Shown here: piece after piece, positions 44,523 through 57,180 of the stretch
Layout: each line of letters begins with the position of its first letter
Numbering within the stretch: the stretch's first letter is position 1
Assembly (NCBI RefSeq): GCF_000419765.1
Contig: NZ_ATTQ01000007.1
Location: forward strand, 124,001-188,000
Source: Rhizobium mongolense USDA 1844
GTDB lineage: Bacteria; Pseudomonadota; Alphaproteobacteria; Rhizobiales; Rhizobiaceae
DNA length: 64,000 nucleotides
Direction of reading: 5' to 3'
Translations under genes and position numbers: made by a program
Notes under the pieces: generated by a model
Told to the model about the DNA's origin: nothing
What the model saw: only the letters and a program-made list of their open reading frames with translations
Database searches by the model: none

Positions 44523-45682
44523 AGATCGCGATCGTGGCAGGCGAGGTTTCCGGAGACCTTCTCGGCGCCGATCTCGTGGCAGCACTAAAGCGCAGGCATG
44601 CCGGGATTGAACTTGTCGGCGTCGGCGGCGACGCGCTGGAGGCTCAGGGCCTGAAATCGCTCTTCGACTTCTCCGAGCTTTCGATCATGGGCATCACGCA
44701 GGTGCTTGGAAAATTGCCGAAGCTTGTCGCCCGCATCAGGCAAACGACGGCTGCAATCATTGCGGCAAAGCCCGATATTCTGATCATCATCGACAGCCCG
44801 GATTTCACCCATCGCGTTGCCAAACGTGTTCGCGAAGCCCTGCCGGAACTCCCGGTCGTCAATTACGTCTGTCCCAGCGTTTGGGCGTGGAAGGAATATC
44901 GCGCCCAGCAGATGCTCGGTTATGTCGACCATGTGCTGGCCGTTCTGCCGTTCGAGCCGGCGGTGATGGAGCAGCTCGGCGGACCGCAAACGACCTATGT
45001 CGGTCACCGGCTAACGGCGGATGCGGAATTGATTGCCGCCAGGCGCGGCCGGGCAGAAAGGCTCAAGACCGGCGCGGAGGGCCGGAAAACGATCATGCTG
45101 CTCCCCGGCTCGCGCTCGTCGGAGATCACAAAACTGCTTCCCTATTTTCGCGATGCCGTCAATGAGCTCGTCGCCCGCAGTGGCGCAATGCGGTTTCTCA
45201 TGCCGACCGTCAGCCGCAGGGAATCGATGGTTCGCAACCTCGTGGAGGACTGGGAAACCAAACCCGAGATCCTGACTGGCAATGAACAGAAATGGCGGGC
45301 TTTCGCAGAGGCCGATGCGGCAATGGCTGCCTCGGGGACTGTGATCCTCGAGCTTGCACTTACAGGTGTGCCGACTGTCTCAGTCTATAAGACAGACTGG
45401 ATCATCACGATGATGACGCGGCGCATCAAGACGTGGACAGGCGCAATCCCGAATCTGATCGCCGACTATGCCGTCGTCCCGGAATATATCAACGAGGTCG
45501 TTCGTGGCGCGAGCCTGGCGCGCTGGATGGAGCGCCTTTCCAGCGACACGCTCCAGCGGCGCGCAATGCTCGAAGGTTTCGACCTTGTCTGGCAGCGCAT
45601 GCAGACGGAAAAGCCGCCGGGCGAGAAAGCGGCGGATATCGTTCTCGACATTCTGGACAAGAAAAAACCCGGCCGTCTCTGA
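44519..45682 (+). CDS. lpxB: lipid-A-disaccharide synthase LpxB
   Basis: A 387-residue GT-B glycosyltransferase joining UDP-diacylglucosamine and lipid X. ATG 44519 begins MKIAIVAGEVSGDLLGADLV, the family N-terminus; an ATG four codons before it is possible. Conserved blocks: NYVCPSVWAWKEYRAQQM, TYVGHRLTADAELI, MLLPGSRSSEITKLLPYF and AASGTVILELALTGVP. Last gene of the lpx operon; ends in a bidirectional terminator. Confidence 0.96.
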   Translation: MKIAIVAGEVSGDLLGADLVAALKRRHAGIELVGVGGDALEAQGLKSLFDFSELSIMGITQVLGKLPKLVARIRQTTAAIIAAKPDILIIIDSPDFTHRVAKRVREALPELPVVNYVCPSVWAWKEYRAQQMLGYVDHVLAVLPFEPAVMEQLGGPQTTYVGHRLTADAELIAARRGRAERLKTGAEGRKTIMLLPGSRSSEITKLLPYFRDAVNELVARSGAMRFLMPTVSRRESMVRNLVEDWETKPEILTGNEQKWRAFAEADAAMAASGTVILELALTGVPTVSVYKTDWIITMMTRRIKTWTGAIPNLIADYAVVPEYINEVVRGASLARWMERLSSDTLQRRAMLEGFDLVWQRMQTEKPPGEKAADIVLDILDKKKPGRL

Positions 45683-45697
45683 CCGGGTTTTCTTTTC
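45664..45697. terminator. bidirectional terminator between lpxB and gltA
   Basis: AAAACCCGG / CCGGGTTTT stem (45664-45672 with 45683-45691), A-rich on the left and T-rich on the right, so it can end both the lpxB transcript and the convergent gltA transcript. Confidence 0.85.
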
Positions 45698-45710
45698 GGG
45701 CGGAAGCGGC

Positions 45711-47000
45711 TTAGCGCTTCGAAACCGGAACGTAGTCGCGCAGCGGTTCGCCGATATAGAGCTGGCGCGGACGGCCGATGCGCTGCTGTGGATCCTCGAT
45801 CATCTCGTTCCACTGGGCGATCCAACCGACCGTGCGGGCCAGCGCAAAGAGCACCGTGAACATCGTCGTGGGGAAGCCCAGCGCCTTCAGCGTGATGCCG
45901 GAATAAAAGTCGATGTTCGGGTAGAGCTTCTTTTCGATGAAGTATTCGTCGGTCAGCGCGATGCGTTCCAGCTCCATCGCGACTTCGAGAAGCGGATCGT
46001 CCTTGTGACCGAGTTCGGCGAGAACCTCATGCGTCGTCTTCTGCATGATCTTGGCGCGCGGATCGTAGTTCTTGTAGACACGGTGACCGAAGCCCATCAG
46101 GCGGAACGGGTCATTCTTGTCCTTGGCGCGGGCGATATATTCCGGAATGCGCTCGACCGAGCCGATTTCCGAAAGCATGTTGAGCGCCGCCTCGTTGGCA
46201 CCGCCATGAGCCGGGCCCCAGAGGCAGGCAATGCCGGCCGCGATGCAGGCGAACGGGTTGGCGCCCGAAGAGCCGGCGAGACGAACTGTCGAGGTCGAGG
46301 CGTTCTGCTCGTGATCGGCGTGCAGGATGAAGATACGGTCCATGGCGCGCGAGAGGACCGGGTTCACGACATATTCTTCGCACGGTACGGCGAAGCACAT
46401 GCGCAGGAAGTTCGAGGCGTAGTCGAGATCGTTCTTCGGATAAACGAAAGGCTGGCCGATATAGTACTTGTAGGCCATGGCCGCGATAGTCGGCATCTTG
46501 GCGATCATGCGCAGGCTTGCGACCATACGCTGATGCGGATCGGTGATGTCTGTCGAGTCGTGGTAGAAGGCAGACAGAGCGCCGACACAGCCGCACATGA
46601 CGGCCATCGGATGGGCGTCGCGGCGGAAGCCAGTGAAGAAGCGAGACATCTGCTCGTGCACCATAGTGTGATGCGTGACGCGGTAGTCGAAATCCTTCTT
46701 CTGGGCAGCCGTCGGCAATTCACCGTAAAGCAGCAGATAGCAGACTTCCAGGAAGTCGCCATGTTCGGCAAGCTGCTCGATCGGGTAGCCGCGATGCAGC
46801 AGAATACCTTCATCGCCGTCGATATAGGTGATCTTCGATTCACAGGAAGCGGTCGAGGTGAAACCAGGATCGTACGTGAAGGAACCGGTGTTTTTATAGA
46901 GTGCACCAATATCGATGACATCCGGACCGATCGTTCCGCTTTTCACGGAAAGATTGGCGGTTTTGTCGCCGATTTTGATTGTTGCGCTTTGATCCGTCAT
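45711..47000 (-). CDS. gltA: citrate synthase
   Basis: A 429-residue type II citrate synthase from ATG 47000 ([20 protein letters not shown]), preceded by GGAGGATCAGC. The catalytic region is intact: [16 protein letters not shown] (active-site His), [17 protein letters not shown] (second His) and the Asp in [15 protein letters not shown]. CoA-binding and NADH-type regulation features of the type II enzyme fit. Ends at a bidirectional terminator. Confidence 0.97.
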   Translation of the reverse strand: MTDQSATIKIGDKTANLSVKSGTIGPDVIDIGALYKNTGSFTYDPGFTSTASCESKITYIDGDEGILLHRGYPIEQLAEHGDFLEVCYLLLYGELPTAAQKKDFDYRVTHHTMVHEQMSRFFTGFRRDAHPMAVMCGCVGALSAFYHDSTDITDPHQRMVASLRMIAKMPTIAAMAYKYYIGQPFVYPKNDLDYASNFLRMCFAVPCEEYVVNPVLSRAMDRIFILHADHEQNASTSTVRLAGSSGANPFACIAAGIACLWGPAHGGANEAALNMLSEIGSVERIPEYIARAKDKNDPFRLMGFGHRVYKNYDPRAKIMQKTTHEVLAELGHKDDPLLEVAMELERIALTDEYFIEKKLYPNIDFYSGITLKALGFPTTMFTVLFALARTVGWIAQWNEMIEDPQQRIGRPRQLYIGEPLRDYVPVSKR

Positions 47001-47291
47001 GCTGATCCTCCAAACTGGCGGCGGCGCCATAAAAGCGCCATAGGGTTAAGCGTCCTCTCCGATAGCTATATGATCACGGCGCCAATGCCAAGTTACCGTG
47101 GCGCCATTTTGTGCATCGCAGTATCAACTTTTAGACACTCCTGCGATGCCGGAGGCGCATAGCGGAAGCCAATGATTTAATTCGGCTTTTTGCAATCCAA
47201 TTTTTTGGTCTTTTTTCAATCGATTATTGTTGCTGAAACGCCCTCAGGGCTGCATTCTGGTTGTATTTATAGGTATCGGCGGACTGGGTGC
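47001..47291. other. upstream region of gltA, no gene
   Basis: Contains the presumed gltA promoter on the minus strand. No terminator or repeat was found. In several rhizobia other genes lie near gltA here; nothing recognisable is present in this copy. Confidence 0.4.
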
Positions 47292-47885
47292 ATGCCGGAG
47301 TTGAAAACGACCGAGCGGCGCATTTCCGCTTCAGCAGATGTCGCGGACGAGCAGTGCGGAAGCCTTCGGCAAACGCAAAGCTCTCGCCCGCCAATAGCCA
47401 CCGTTCAGTCCCATAGCCATCGATCAGTCATTGTGGCGGCATTCCCAGGCTTTCCGCCTGCACATGGCGAGCAGCCGTGAGGCGCTGCGACCCGCGAAAG
47501 ACGGAGGGAAAGCGAAATTTTAAACCGGAGCAGCATGAAGAGGCAAGAAATGCGATGCGGAACAGTGCGACGGCCGGCTATTTCTCGTGCGTCAAGAAAG
47601 CCTGGTGTCCGGCAAGAGTCGAAAACGGTTCCGTGCTGACGGTGCTCGAAAATGCCGCCTATCTTGGCCCGGCTTGCGATACCTAGGACATCGTCATCAC
47701 GCGGGTAAGGCTTAGGTTCGGCGCCTGCCGGTCCGGCGCCGTGCATTTGCGGATGAAACCCTGCGGAAAACCGGCGCCGTCGAACCGCGCTTTGAACAAT
47801 CGCCTTCGAGAAACGCAATCGCCCCTAGAGCAGTCATGGCTATGATTGGCGCAGCGGCGCCTTTGCCGGCGACGCCTGCCGGTCA
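47292..47885 (+). pseudogene. comEC: collapsed comEC remnant
   Basis: The first part (47292 onward) reads MPELKTTERRISASADVADE and ends by stop after about 62 codons. From about 47580 another frame gives CVKKAWCPARVENGS, LENAAYLGPACDT, then TAG (47684-47686), then DIVITRVRLRFGACRSGAVH. A second frame gives TLRKTGAVEPRF, and a third NRP-stop and HGYDWRSGAFAGDA. These are, in order, pieces of the extreme C-terminus of ComEC/Rec2 proteins of rhizobia, and the start resembles their N-terminus. About 600 bp remain where the gene needs about 2.2 kb. Most membrane-channel sequence is deleted and the rest is frameshifted. Confidence 0.7.
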
Positions 47886-48599
47886 ATGGTAGCGGCGGAT
47901 AAGGCCGACGAGCTTACCCTGAACCTTTACGCGATCCGGTCCGAAGATGCGCGTCTCATAGGCCGGGTTTGCCGCTTCAAGGGCGATGGACGCACCCTTG
48001 CGGCGGAACCGCTTTAGCGTCGCTTCCTCGTCATCGACCAGTGCTACGACAATGTCGCCGGGATTGGCGGTGCTGGTGTTGCGGATGATGACCGTGTCGC
48101 CATCGAAAATGCCAGCATCGATCATCGAATCGCCCTTGACCTCAAGCGCGTAGTGTTCGCCGGAGCCGAGCATATCGGCCGGAACGTTGATGTCGTGGGT
48201 GTTGTTCTGGATCGCCGAGATCGGCACGCCTGCCGCAATGCGGCCCATGACGGGAACCGAAACAGAGCTGTGATTGTCTTCGTTCGCCGGCTTCGGCGCG
48301 GCGGCCGCAGGCTGTGGCTTGCCGAGGCTGCCCTCGATGACGCTCGGCGAGAAGCCACGGCGGGGCTGGATGCTCGGGCTATAGGCCTCCGGCAGCTTGA
48401 TCACTTCAAGCGCGCGGGCGCGGTTCGGTAGGCGACGAATGAAACCGCGCTCTTCCAGAGCGGTAATCAGCCGGTGGATGCCGGACTTGGACGCGAGATC
48501 CAGCGCATCCTTCATTTCGTCGAAGGACGGCGGAACGCCGGATTCCTTCATACGCTCATGAATGAAGAGGAGAAGCTCCTGTTGTTTGCGTGTCAGCAT
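47883..48599 (-). CDS. lexA: SOS repressor LexA
   Basis: A 238-residue transcriptional repressor. The winged-HTH N-domain (1-65, [20 protein letters not shown]) is followed by a proline/alanine linker and the S24 self-cleavage domain: cleavage bond Ala123-Gly124 (in RIAAGVP), Ser158 (in KGDSMID) and Lys196 (in ATLKRF). All are intact. An alphaproteobacterial SOS box lies 50 bp upstream, so it controls itself. Its 3' end overlaps the comEC remnant on the opposite strand. Confidence 0.97.
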   Translation of the reverse strand: MLTRKQQELLLFIHERMKESGVPPSFDEMKDALDLASKSGIHRLITALEERGFIRRLPNRARALEVIKLPEAYSPSIQPRRGFSPSVIEGSLGKPQPAAAAPKPANEDNHSSVSVPVMGRIAAGVPISAIQNNTHDINVPADMLGSGEHYALEVKGDSMIDAGIFDGDTVIIRNTSTANPGDIVVALVDDEEATLKRFRRKGASIALEAANPAYETRIFGPDRVKVQGKLVGLIRRYH

Positions 48600-48648
48600 C
48601 GAAGTTTAACCTCAGATTCGTGAAACAAAGCCAGAACAGACACTATAT

Positions 48649-48663
48649 GTTCCATATGTGTTC
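48649..48663. promoter_or_regulatory. LexA (SOS) box of lexA
   Basis: GTTC-CATATGT-GTTC, an exact match to the alphaproteobacterial direct-repeat LexA site GTTC-N7-GTTC, 50 bp upstream of the lexA start. Confidence 0.9.
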
Positions 48664-48804
48664 CGCAAGTACCTAAATTTTCGTAAAACTTCGTCTCAAC
48701 TGCGTTCATTTTCGGAAAATTTTGTTTGCCGGATCAGCGCTTTCAGCTTGCATTGACCACATAGCGGCACACATCTTCAGCACAGGAGATGGAGACCTGA
48801 CGCC

Positions 48805-49683
48805 ATGCTGCATCCGTTGGATCATCTTGTTCTACCGGTCACCAACATCGATCTGGCGCGGGAGCGGTTGGGACGGTTGGGGTTCACGGTTGCCGCCGAT
48901 GGCCGTCATCCTTTCGGCACGGTGAATGCTTGCGTTTTCTTCTCCGACAAGACCTATCTCGAGCCGCTTGGCGTCGCGAGCGCGAAAGAATGTGAAGAAT
49001 CAGTGCGGCACGGAAACGTCTTTGTGGCGCGCGACCAGGCCTTTCGTTTCCGGTGCGGCAATGACGGGTTCTCTGCGGCAGCATTCAGCACGGAGGACGC
49101 GGACGCCGATCATGCTCATTTCGTGCGTGCGAGAAAGAGCGGCGGCGCCATGCTGGAGTTTTCGCGCCTGATCAAGATGCCGGACGGGTCGCAATCGACA
49201 GGCACTTTCAAGCTTGCCTTTGCCGCTGATCTTCGGGCGCCGGATTTCTTCCTCTTTGACTGCCAGCGCATCAACGCCTTTCCCGCCGGTCGCAGCGCGC
49301 TGGAAAAGCATGCGAACGGTGCAACCGGTATCTCGGAGATCGCGCTGAGCGCGCCGGAGCCCGAAGCCTTCGGCTCGTTCCTTCAGTTGGCCGCGTCTAC
49401 GACGGAAATCGAGCGAACACCGTTTGGCGTGGCGATCGCCGCAGCGAATGCCAGGATCAGTCTGCTATCGCCGGAAGGGATGGAGGCTTATTTCGATTCG
49501 GTGCCGTTAACCGTGGATAAGGGACTGAGAGGCAGCGCTATCGTCTTCCGCACCACCGATCTTGCCGTGACAGAAGCGCTTTTGGCTGATAACGGGATGC
49601 CCTATACACGCAAGAACAACAGAATCCTGGTGAAGCCCGCGCCCGGCCAAGGTGCAATCTTCGCCTTCGAGGAGACCCGATGA
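48805..49683 (+). CDS. VOC/glyoxalase-like domain protein
   Basis: A 292-residue soluble protein of the vicinal-oxygen-chelate fold (glyoxalase_3-type, PF13468-like). It starts [20 protein letters not shown] with the metal His at about 7, and a second half [20 protein letters not shown] repeats the fold. GGAGATGGAGA lies about 10 bases upstream. It overlaps kdsA by 4 bp (ATGA), so it is co-translated with it. Substrate unknown; no link to Kdo chemistry is known. Confidence 0.8.
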   Translation: MLHPLDHLVLPVTNIDLARERLGRLGFTVAADGRHPFGTVNACVFFSDKTYLEPLGVASAKECEESVRHGNVFVARDQAFRFRCGNDGFSAAAFSTEDADADHAHFVRARKSGGAMLEFSRLIKMPDGSQSTGTFKLAFAADLRAPDFFLFDCQRINAFPAGRSALEKHANGATGISEIALSAPEPEAFGSFLQLAASTTEIERTPFGVAIAAANARISLLSPEGMEAYFDSVPLTVDKGLRGSAIVFRTTDLAVTEALLADNGMPYTRKNNRILVKPAPGQGAIFAFEETR

Positions 49684-50525
49684 GCAATACGAATTCCGAA
49701 GTCGCAGTCGGCGAAGGTGCCGGACGCGTCGTATTTTCCAACAATGGCAAGCTGTCGCTGATCGCCGGCGCATGCGAAATGGAGAGCCGCGACCATGCCT
49801 TCATGGTTGCGGGCACGCTCAAGGAGCTTTGCGGCAAGCTCGGCATCGGGCTCGTCTACAAGACCTCCTTCGACAAGGCGAACCGCTCTTCGCTGTCGAG
49901 CAAACGCGGTATCGGTCTAGAGAAGGGCTTGGAAGTCTTCGCCGACCTCAAGAAGGAACTCGGCATTCCGGTTCTGACAGATATCCATTCGGAAGAGCAA
50001 TGCGCGCTGGTCGCCGAGGTTGTAGACGTTTTGCAGATTCCGGCCTTCCTCTCCCGTCAGACGGACCTGCTTGTGGCAGCCGCGAAGACCGGCCGTGTCA
50101 TCAACGTCAAAAAGGGCCAGTTTCTCGCTCCCTGGGACATGAAGAATGTTCTCGCCAAGCTAAATCAGAGTGGCAATCCGAATGTTCTGCTTTGTGAGCG
50201 TGGCGCGTCCTTCGGGTACAATACGCTGGTCTCGGACATGCGCTCGCTGCCGATCATGGCGGCCATGGGGGCTCCGGTCATCTTCGATGCGACCCATTCC
50301 GTACAGCAGCCCGGCGGCCAGGGCACGACGTCGGGCGGGGAGCGCCAGTTCGTCGAGACGCTGGCGCGGGCGGCGGTTGCGGTCGGTGTTGCAGGTGTCT
50401 TCATCGAGACCCACCAGGATCCGGACAATGCTCCCTGCGACGGCCCCAACATGGTGTATTTGAACGACATGCCGCGGCTTCTGGAAAAGCTGCTGGCCAT
50501 CGACGCCGTCGCCAAGGCGGCCTGA
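49680..50525 (+). CDS. kdsA: 3-deoxy-8-phosphooctulonate synthase (KDO 8-P synthase)
   Basis: A 281-residue aldolase that joins arabinose-5-phosphate and phosphoenolpyruvate for Kdo. Conserved parts: [69 protein letters not shown] and [12 protein letters not shown]. The Cys in LIAGACE suggests the metal-dependent class II form. Start overlaps the VOC gene (ATGA). Confidence 0.96.
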   Translation: MSNTNSEVAVGEGAGRVVFSNNGKLSLIAGACEMESRDHAFMVAGTLKELCGKLGIGLVYKTSFDKANRSSLSSKRGIGLEKGLEVFADLKKELGIPVLTDIHSEEQCALVAEVVDVLQIPAFLSRQTDLLVAAAKTGRVINVKKGQFLAPWDMKNVLAKLNQSGNPNVLLCERGASFGYNTLVSDMRSLPIMAAMGAPVIFDATHSVQQPGGQGTTSGGERQFVETLARAAVAVGVAGVFIETHQDPDNAPCDGPNMVYLNDMPRLLEKLLAIDAVAKAA

Positions 50526-50547
50526 AACTGGCGGAAGGTGCCCGCCG

Positions 50548-52383
50548 TCAACCGGCGAGCGCCATCCTTTGGCTTGAGTACGCGGCGGATGCCGATACGT
50601 CGTCGAGAAGGAAACGGGCCAGCAGGTGGTTGAGGTGTATCGTCTCGTCACCGAGCTCGCGGCAGGCGGCACTTGTCTGTTCAACCATCGCCGCGTTCTG
50701 CTGCGTGACGCTGTCCATAGTGTTGACGGCGGCGTTGACTTCCAGGAGAGCGGTCGTTTGTTCGGCAGAGGAACGCACGATCGACTCGATCAGCGCGGTG
50801 ACCTTCAGAACCTGCTGATCGATATTGCTGAGCGCTTCACCGGTGCGGTTGACCAAGGCAACGCCGGCTGAAACCTGGCTGGAAGACGTCTCGATCAACT
50901 GCTTGATTTCCTTCGCCAGATTGGCGGAGCGGCCGGCTAGGTCGCGCACTTCCTGTGCAACGACCGCAAATCCCTTTCCGGCCTCGCCCGCTCGGGCGGC
51001 TTCCACGCCGGCATTGAGCGCAAGCAGGTTGGTCTGGAAGGCGATTTCGTCGATGACGTTGATGATCTCGCCGATCTGCGTAGATGATGTCTCGATCTTC
51101 TTCATCGCAGCGACCGCCTCGTGCACGACGGTTGCCGAATAGCTGGCGCTTTCCTTTGTCGCCGTCATCATCACGTTGGCTTCATTGGCCCGTTCCGACG
51201 AGTTCTTGACGGTGACCGTGATCTGGTCGAGCGCCGAAGCCGCCTGCTCCAGCGAGGCGGCTTGATGCTCGGTTCGCCGGGCCAGATCGTCCGTGCTCGA
51301 TGCGATTTCGCCTGAACCGGTCCTTACTACATTCGTCACGGTCGAGATTTCCTTCATCGCTCCGGAAAGCGTGCGGACGCTCGAATTGAACTGCTCGCGC
51401 AGCTTCTCGTAGGCGGCGTCGAAAGGCTCGCTAAGCTGGACCGTGAGATCGCCGCCGGAGAGCCGTTCCAGACCATGGCTCAGGCTGGCGATGACGCCCT
51501 CGCGGACGGCTTCCTCGTCTGCCTTGGCAGCGGCAAGCGCCGCATCGCGCTGTGCTTGGGCTTGACGTTCGGCATCCTGGCGCGCGCGGATATTGTTCCG
51601 CTCTTCGGCGGATTCGCGGAAGACGGTGACGGCGCGCGCCATCTCCCCGATCTCGTCGGCCCGGCGGCTGAAGGGCACATCCTTCGAATAGTCGCCGCCG
51701 GCAAGGATCGCCATATAGTCGCGCATCGCCGAGAGCGGCACGATGGCGCGGCGGCGGAAGACGTAAAGGCCGCCAAGAAGCAGGCAAAGCGAGACTGCGG
51801 CAGCCGCGAGCGTGATAGCCGAAAGGATGCGTGTCTGTTCGGCGGCGTCCTTTTCAGCGGACGCCAGGAAGGTGTTCGCCATATCGACGAGTTCGTTGAC
51901 GGCGTTTTCGTGGATATGGAAATTCGTCGCAAGCTTTTCGAAGGACGCCGGAATGACTGCGGAGTCATTCTTGACGATGGCCGGTGCGAGTTCCTCCTGC
52001 ATCACCTTCCAGAACACGTCGCCTTTGACAAGGACATCGTTCAGGAGCTTCTGCTTAAGGTCCGAGCTGAGCGCGGTCGCCAGCCAATATTTGCGGCGGT
52101 CCTCGTAGGCGGGCTTCAGGACATTTTCGATGCGGTCGACGTTCTTCTTGGCAACTTCGGGGCGCTGCACCGCTTCGAGCGCAAGCATGTAAGACTCAAC
52201 GAGGTAGAGGGGCGGCGGCAGAATATCGGCGACGAGATCCTTGCCGTAGATGATTTGCTTGTACATCTCGCCGTTCACCCGCAGCTTATTGAAGGCATAA
52301 TTCTGTATGCCGATCGAAGCGATCAATCCCGCGGCGACGACCATCGCGAAGATAGCAAGGCTGCGTGCAATATTGAGTTTCAT
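50548..52383 (-). CDS. methyl-accepting chemotaxis protein
   Basis: A 611-residue chemoreceptor from ATG 52383. An N-terminal membrane segment (about 6-25), a periplasmic four-helix-bundle sensor (about 30-190) and a second span (about 196-215) are followed by HAMP (about 218-270) and the signalling domain, whose hairpin tip [20 protein letters not shown] is near 460. The C-terminus (SSQRMALAG) lacks a CheR-tethering pentapeptide. Ligand unknown. Divergent from eno. Confidence 0.93.
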   Translation of the reverse strand: MKLNIARSLAIFAMVVAAGLIASIGIQNYAFNKLRVNGEMYKQIIYGKDLVADILPPPLYLVESYMLALEAVQRPEVAKKNVDRIENVLKPAYEDRRKYWLATALSSDLKQKLLNDVLVKGDVFWKVMQEELAPAIVKNDSAVIPASFEKLATNFHIHENAVNELVDMANTFLASAEKDAAEQTRILSAITLAAAAVSLCLLLGGLYVFRRRAIVPLSAMRDYMAILAGGDYSKDVPFSRRADEIGEMARAVTVFRESAEERNNIRARQDAERQAQAQRDAALAAAKADEEAVREGVIASLSHGLERLSGGDLTVQLSEPFDAAYEKLREQFNSSVRTLSGAMKEISTVTNVVRTGSGEIASSTDDLARRTEHQAASLEQAASALDQITVTVKNSSERANEANVMMTATKESASYSATVVHEAVAAMKKIETSSTQIGEIINVIDEIAFQTNLLALNAGVEAARAGEAGKGFAVVAQEVRDLAGRSANLAKEIKQLIETSSSQVSAGVALVNRTGEALSNIDQQVLKVTALIESIVRSSAEQTTALLEVNAAVNTMDSVTQQNAAMVEQTSAACRELGDETIHLNHLLARFLLDDVSASAAYSSQRMALAG

Positions 52384-54106
<1,723 letters not shown>

Positions 54107-54130
54107 TAGCCTTTAAAAATCAGTTCCTTG

Positions 54131-54160
54131 AAACCCGCGCTTTGCCGGCGCGGGTTTTTT
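54131..54160 (+). terminator. rho-independent terminator of eno
   Basis: AAACCCGCGC / GCGCGGGTTT stem with 7-base loop and a T run, 25 bp past the eno stop. Confidence 0.9.
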
Positions 54161-54247
54161 GTTGCTCTAAATTCATAGTCAACGGACGGTTAATCTCTCA
54201 GGCGTAAGCTCGTTAAATAGGTAGTGCGTTTGAGAGCATGTGTGCGT

Positions 54248-54568
54248 ATGTGGACAAAGCATCATAAGAAGAGAAAGATCGGCCGGTTCGTCATTCCGGC
54301 CATGACGGTCGCTTTTCTCTCCTATTTCGGTTATCACTGCATTCACGGCGACTATGGTCTCCGGGCCACGGAAGGCTTCGAGAAGCGCCGAATTGCGCGT
54401 GAGCGTGAGCTTGCGGTGTTGAAGGCGAAACGCGAACATCTGGAGCAGCAAGTCGCGCTGTTGAGCGATGGCTCGCTCGACAAGGACATGCTGGACGAAA
54501 AAGCCCGCTATCAATTGAACATGTCGCGGGCCGACGAAATTGTGATTTTCAATTCCTATGCCAATTAA
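54248..54568 (+). CDS. ftsB: septum formation initiator FtsB/DivIC-like protein
   Basis: A 106-residue bitopic cell-division protein. From ATG 54248 (MWTKHHKKRKIGRFVIPAMT) it has a cytoplasmic basic start, one membrane segment (about 14-32), a coiled coil (about 48-80, EKRRIARERELAVLKAKREH) and a short C-terminal part. A GTG eight codons before is also possible. It would bridge FtsL and FtsQ in the divisome. Just before the pdh operon, as in other Rhizobiaceae. An 11-bp inverted repeat overlaps its stop. Confidence 0.85.
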   Translation: MWTKHHKKRKIGRFVIPAMTVAFLSYFGYHCIHGDYGLRATEGFEKRRIARERELAVLKAKREHLEQQVALLSDGSLDKDMLDEKARYQLNMSRADEIVIFNSYAN

Positions 54569-54588
54569 CCGGAAATAGGTTAATTGGC
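54560..54588 (+). promoter_or_regulatory. 11-bp inverted repeat at the ftsB stop
   Basis: GCCAATTAACC-GGAAATA-GGTTAATTGGC, perfect, overlapping the ftsB stop at 54566-54568. No T run. It could be a terminator of weak type, a processing site, or an operator of the pdh promoter 130 bp downstream. Confidence 0.6.
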
Positions 54589-54714
54589 AATTCCGTAGCT
54601 TTATCAATTATTTAAAGCAGAATACGTGCCATGCATTTATGGCATTGCTGTGGCCAAATTTCTTCCCTATGGTACGCCCCACCCAAGAAACGACAAACCC
54701 ATAGGGAGGGTTGA

Positions 54715-55761
54715 ATGGCGCCGCGAAAGACCGCGACCGTTTCCAGCCGCAAAACCAGCGCAAAACCTCAGAGCAAGCAATCGAATGGCGGGGCTATCGC
54801 CGATTTCGACCGCGATACCGAACTTAAGGCCTATCGCGAAATGCTGCTCATCCGGCGTTTCGAGGAAAAGGCAGGCCAGCTGTACGGCATGGGCTTCATC
54901 GGCGGGTTCTGTCACCTTTATATCGGCCAGGAAGCCGTTGTTGTCGGCATGCAGTTCGCCCTCAAGGAAGGCGACCAGGTCATCACCGGCTACCGCGATC
55001 ACGGCCATATGCTGGCGACCGGCATGAGCGCGCGCGGCGTGATGGCTGAGCTTACGGGACGCAGGGGCGGCTATTCCAAGGGGAAGGGCGGGTCCATGCA
55101 CATGTTTTCCAAGGAGAAGCATTTCTACGGCGGCCACGGCATCGTCGGCGCCCAGGTTTCGCTCGGCACCGGCCTCGCGTTCGCCAACAACTATCGCGGC
55201 AATGACAATGTTAGCGTCGCCTATTTCGGCGACGGCGCGGCCAACCAGGGCCAGGTCTACGAAAGCTTCAACATGGCGCAGCTCTGGAAGCTGCCCGTCA
55301 TCTACGTGATAGAGAATAACCGCTACGCCATGGGTACCTCGACCGCCCGCGCGACCGCGCAGGCCGATTTCTCCAAGCGCGGCGCGTCCTTCGGCATTCC
55401 GGGCATGCAGGTGGACGGCATGGACGTGCGCGCCGTCAAGGCTGCTGCCGATGAAGCGATCGAGCACTGCCGTTCCGGCAAGGGTCCGATGATCCTCGAA
55501 ATGCTGACCTATCGCTATCGCGGCCATTCGATGTCCGACCCGGCGAAGTATCGTTCGAAGGACGAAGTGCAGAAGATGCGCTCCGAATCCGATCCGATCG
55601 AGCAGGTGCGCCTGCGCCTCATCGAGAAGGGCTGGGCGTCGGAAGACGACCTGAAGTCCATCGACAAGGACGTGCGCGATATCGTCGCCGACAGCGCCGA
55701 TTTCGCCCAGGCCGATCCAGAGCCGGATGTATCCGAGCTCTACACCGACATTCTGCTCTAA
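54715..55761 (+). CDS. pdhA: pyruvate dehydrogenase E1 component, alpha subunit
   Basis: A 348-residue thiamine-diphosphate enzyme subunit. A basic N-terminal tail (1-30) is followed by the E1 alpha domain: RRFEEKAGQLYGMGFIGGFC, HGIVGAQVSLGTGLAFAN and the TPP motif GDGAANQGQVYESFNMAQLW (about 178-197) through VIENN, and the phosphorylation-loop region YRYRGHSMSDPAKYRSK. It decarboxylates pyruvate with E1 beta. Starts the pdh operon; GGGAGG about 7 bases upstream. Confidence 0.97.
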   Translation: MAPRKTATVSSRKTSAKPQSKQSNGGAIADFDRDTELKAYREMLLIRRFEEKAGQLYGMGFIGGFCHLYIGQEAVVVGMQFALKEGDQVITGYRDHGHMLATGMSARGVMAELTGRRGGYSKGKGGSMHMFSKEKHFYGGHGIVGAQVSLGTGLAFANNYRGNDNVSVAYFGDGAANQGQVYESFNMAQLWKLPVIYVIENNRYAMGTSTARATAQADFSKRGASFGIPGMQVDGMDVRAVKAAADEAIEHCRSGKGPMILEMLTYRYRGHSMSDPAKYRSKDEVQKMRSESDPIEQVRLRLIEKGWASEDDLKSIDKDVRDIVADSADFAQADPEPDVSELYTDILL

Positions 55762-55776
55762 TCGGGGAGGGAACCT

Positions 55777-57162
55777 ATGCCTATCGATATCCTCATGCCC
55801 GCCCTCTCTCCGACGATGGAAGAAGGCACGCTGTCCAAATGGCTCAAGAAGGAAGGCGACAAGGTCACTTCCGGTGATGTGATTGCCGAAATCGAAACCG
55901 ACAAGGCGACGATGGAAGTCGAAGCCGTCGACGAAGGCGTGATCGGCAAGCTGCTGGTCCCGGCCGGCACCGAAAATGTCAAGGTGAACGCCAAGATCGC
56001 CGTGTTGCTGCAGGATGGCGAGTCGGCTTCAGACATTTCCACGGCAGCGCCTGCCGCACAGCCGGCTCCGGCTCCGGCTGCGGCTCCTCAGGCCGAGGAA
56101 AAACCAGCCGCCCAGGCGCCCGTTCCGGCCGAGCCTAAGGCGTTCGTTCCGAACGATCCGGAAATCCCGACAGGCACCGAGATGGTGTCGATGACCGTTC
56201 GCGAAGCGCTTCGCGACGCCATGGCCGAAGAAATGCGCGCCGACGAAAGCGTCTTCGTCATGGGCGAGGAAGTTGCCGAATACCAGGGCGCCTACAAGGT
56301 AACCCAGGGCCTCTTGCAGGAGTTCGGCTCGCGCCGCGTGGTCGATACCCCGATCACCGAACACGGCTTTGCCGGCATCGGCGTCGGTGCTGCTATGGCC
56401 GGCCTACGGCCGATCGTCGAATTCATGACTTTCAACTTCGCCATGCAGGCGATAGACCAGATCATCAACTCCGCCGCCAAGACGCTCTACATGTCCGGCG
56501 GCCAGATGGGCGCACCGATGGTCTTCCGCGGCCCGAACGGCGCGGCTGCCCGCGTTGCCGCCCAGCACAGCCAGGACTACGCTGCGTGGTACTCAAGCAT
56601 TCCGGGCCTCAAGGTTGTCATGCCGTACACGGCGTCGGACGCCAAGGGACTGCTAAAGGCAGCCATCCGCGATCCAAACCCGGTCATCTTCCTCGAGAAC
56701 GAAATCCTCTACGGCCAGCACTTCGACGTGCCGAAACTCGATAACTTCGTTCTGCCGATCGGCAAGGCCCGTATCCACCGTCCAGGTAAGGATGCGACCG
56801 TCGTTTCATGGGGCATTGGCATGACCTATGCCACGAAGGCGGCCGCCGAACTCGAAAAACTGGGCATCGACGTCGAACTGATCGACCTTCGCACCATCCG
56901 TCCGATGGATCTGCCGACCGTCATCGAATCGGTCAAGAAGACGGGTCGCTTGGTCACGGTCGAGGAAGGCTATCCGCAGTCGTCCGTCGGCACGGAAATC
57001 GCCACCCGCGTCATGCAGCAGGCCTTCGACTATCTCGATGCACCGATCCTGACGATTGCCGGCAAGGACGTTCCAATGCCCTATGCCGCCAACCTCGAGA
57101 AGCTGGCTCTGCCGAATGTCGGCGAAGTCGTCGATGCGGTGAAGGCCGTCTGCTACAAATAA
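55777..57162 (+). CDS. pdhB: pyruvate dehydrogenase E1 component, beta subunit, with lipoyl domain
   Basis: A 461-residue subunit. The N-terminal 80 residues are a lipoyl domain (lipoyl Lys in [18 protein letters not shown]), then an Ala/Pro linker (about 87-125), then the E1 beta transketolase domain ([57 protein letters not shown]). The lipoyl fusion to E1 beta is usual for alphaproteobacteria. 15 bp after pdhA. Confidence 0.97.
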   Translation: MPIDILMPALSPTMEEGTLSKWLKKEGDKVTSGDVIAEIETDKATMEVEAVDEGVIGKLLVPAGTENVKVNAKIAVLLQDGESASDISTAAPAAQPAPAPAAAPQAEEKPAAQAPVPAEPKAFVPNDPEIPTGTEMVSMTVREALRDAMAEEMRADESVFVMGEEVAEYQGAYKVTQGLLQEFGSRRVVDTPITEHGFAGIGVGAAMAGLRPIVEFMTFNFAMQAIDQIINSAAKTLYMSGGQMGAPMVFRGPNGAAARVAAQHSQDYAAWYSSIPGLKVVMPYTASDAKGLLKAAIRDPNPVIFLENEILYGQHFDVPKLDNFVLPIGKARIHRPGKDATVVSWGIGMTYATKAAAELEKLGIDVELIDLRTIRPMDLPTVIESVKKTGRLVTVEEGYPQSSVGTEIATRVMQQAFDYLDAPILTIAGKDVPMPYAANLEKLALPNVGEVVDAVKAVCYK

Positions 57163-57180
57163 CAAGGGGAGGGTATTTCG

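Noticed and set aside
45468..47162. A 564-codon open frame on the plus strand
   Set aside because: Opposite gltA and overlapping lpxB; same cause.
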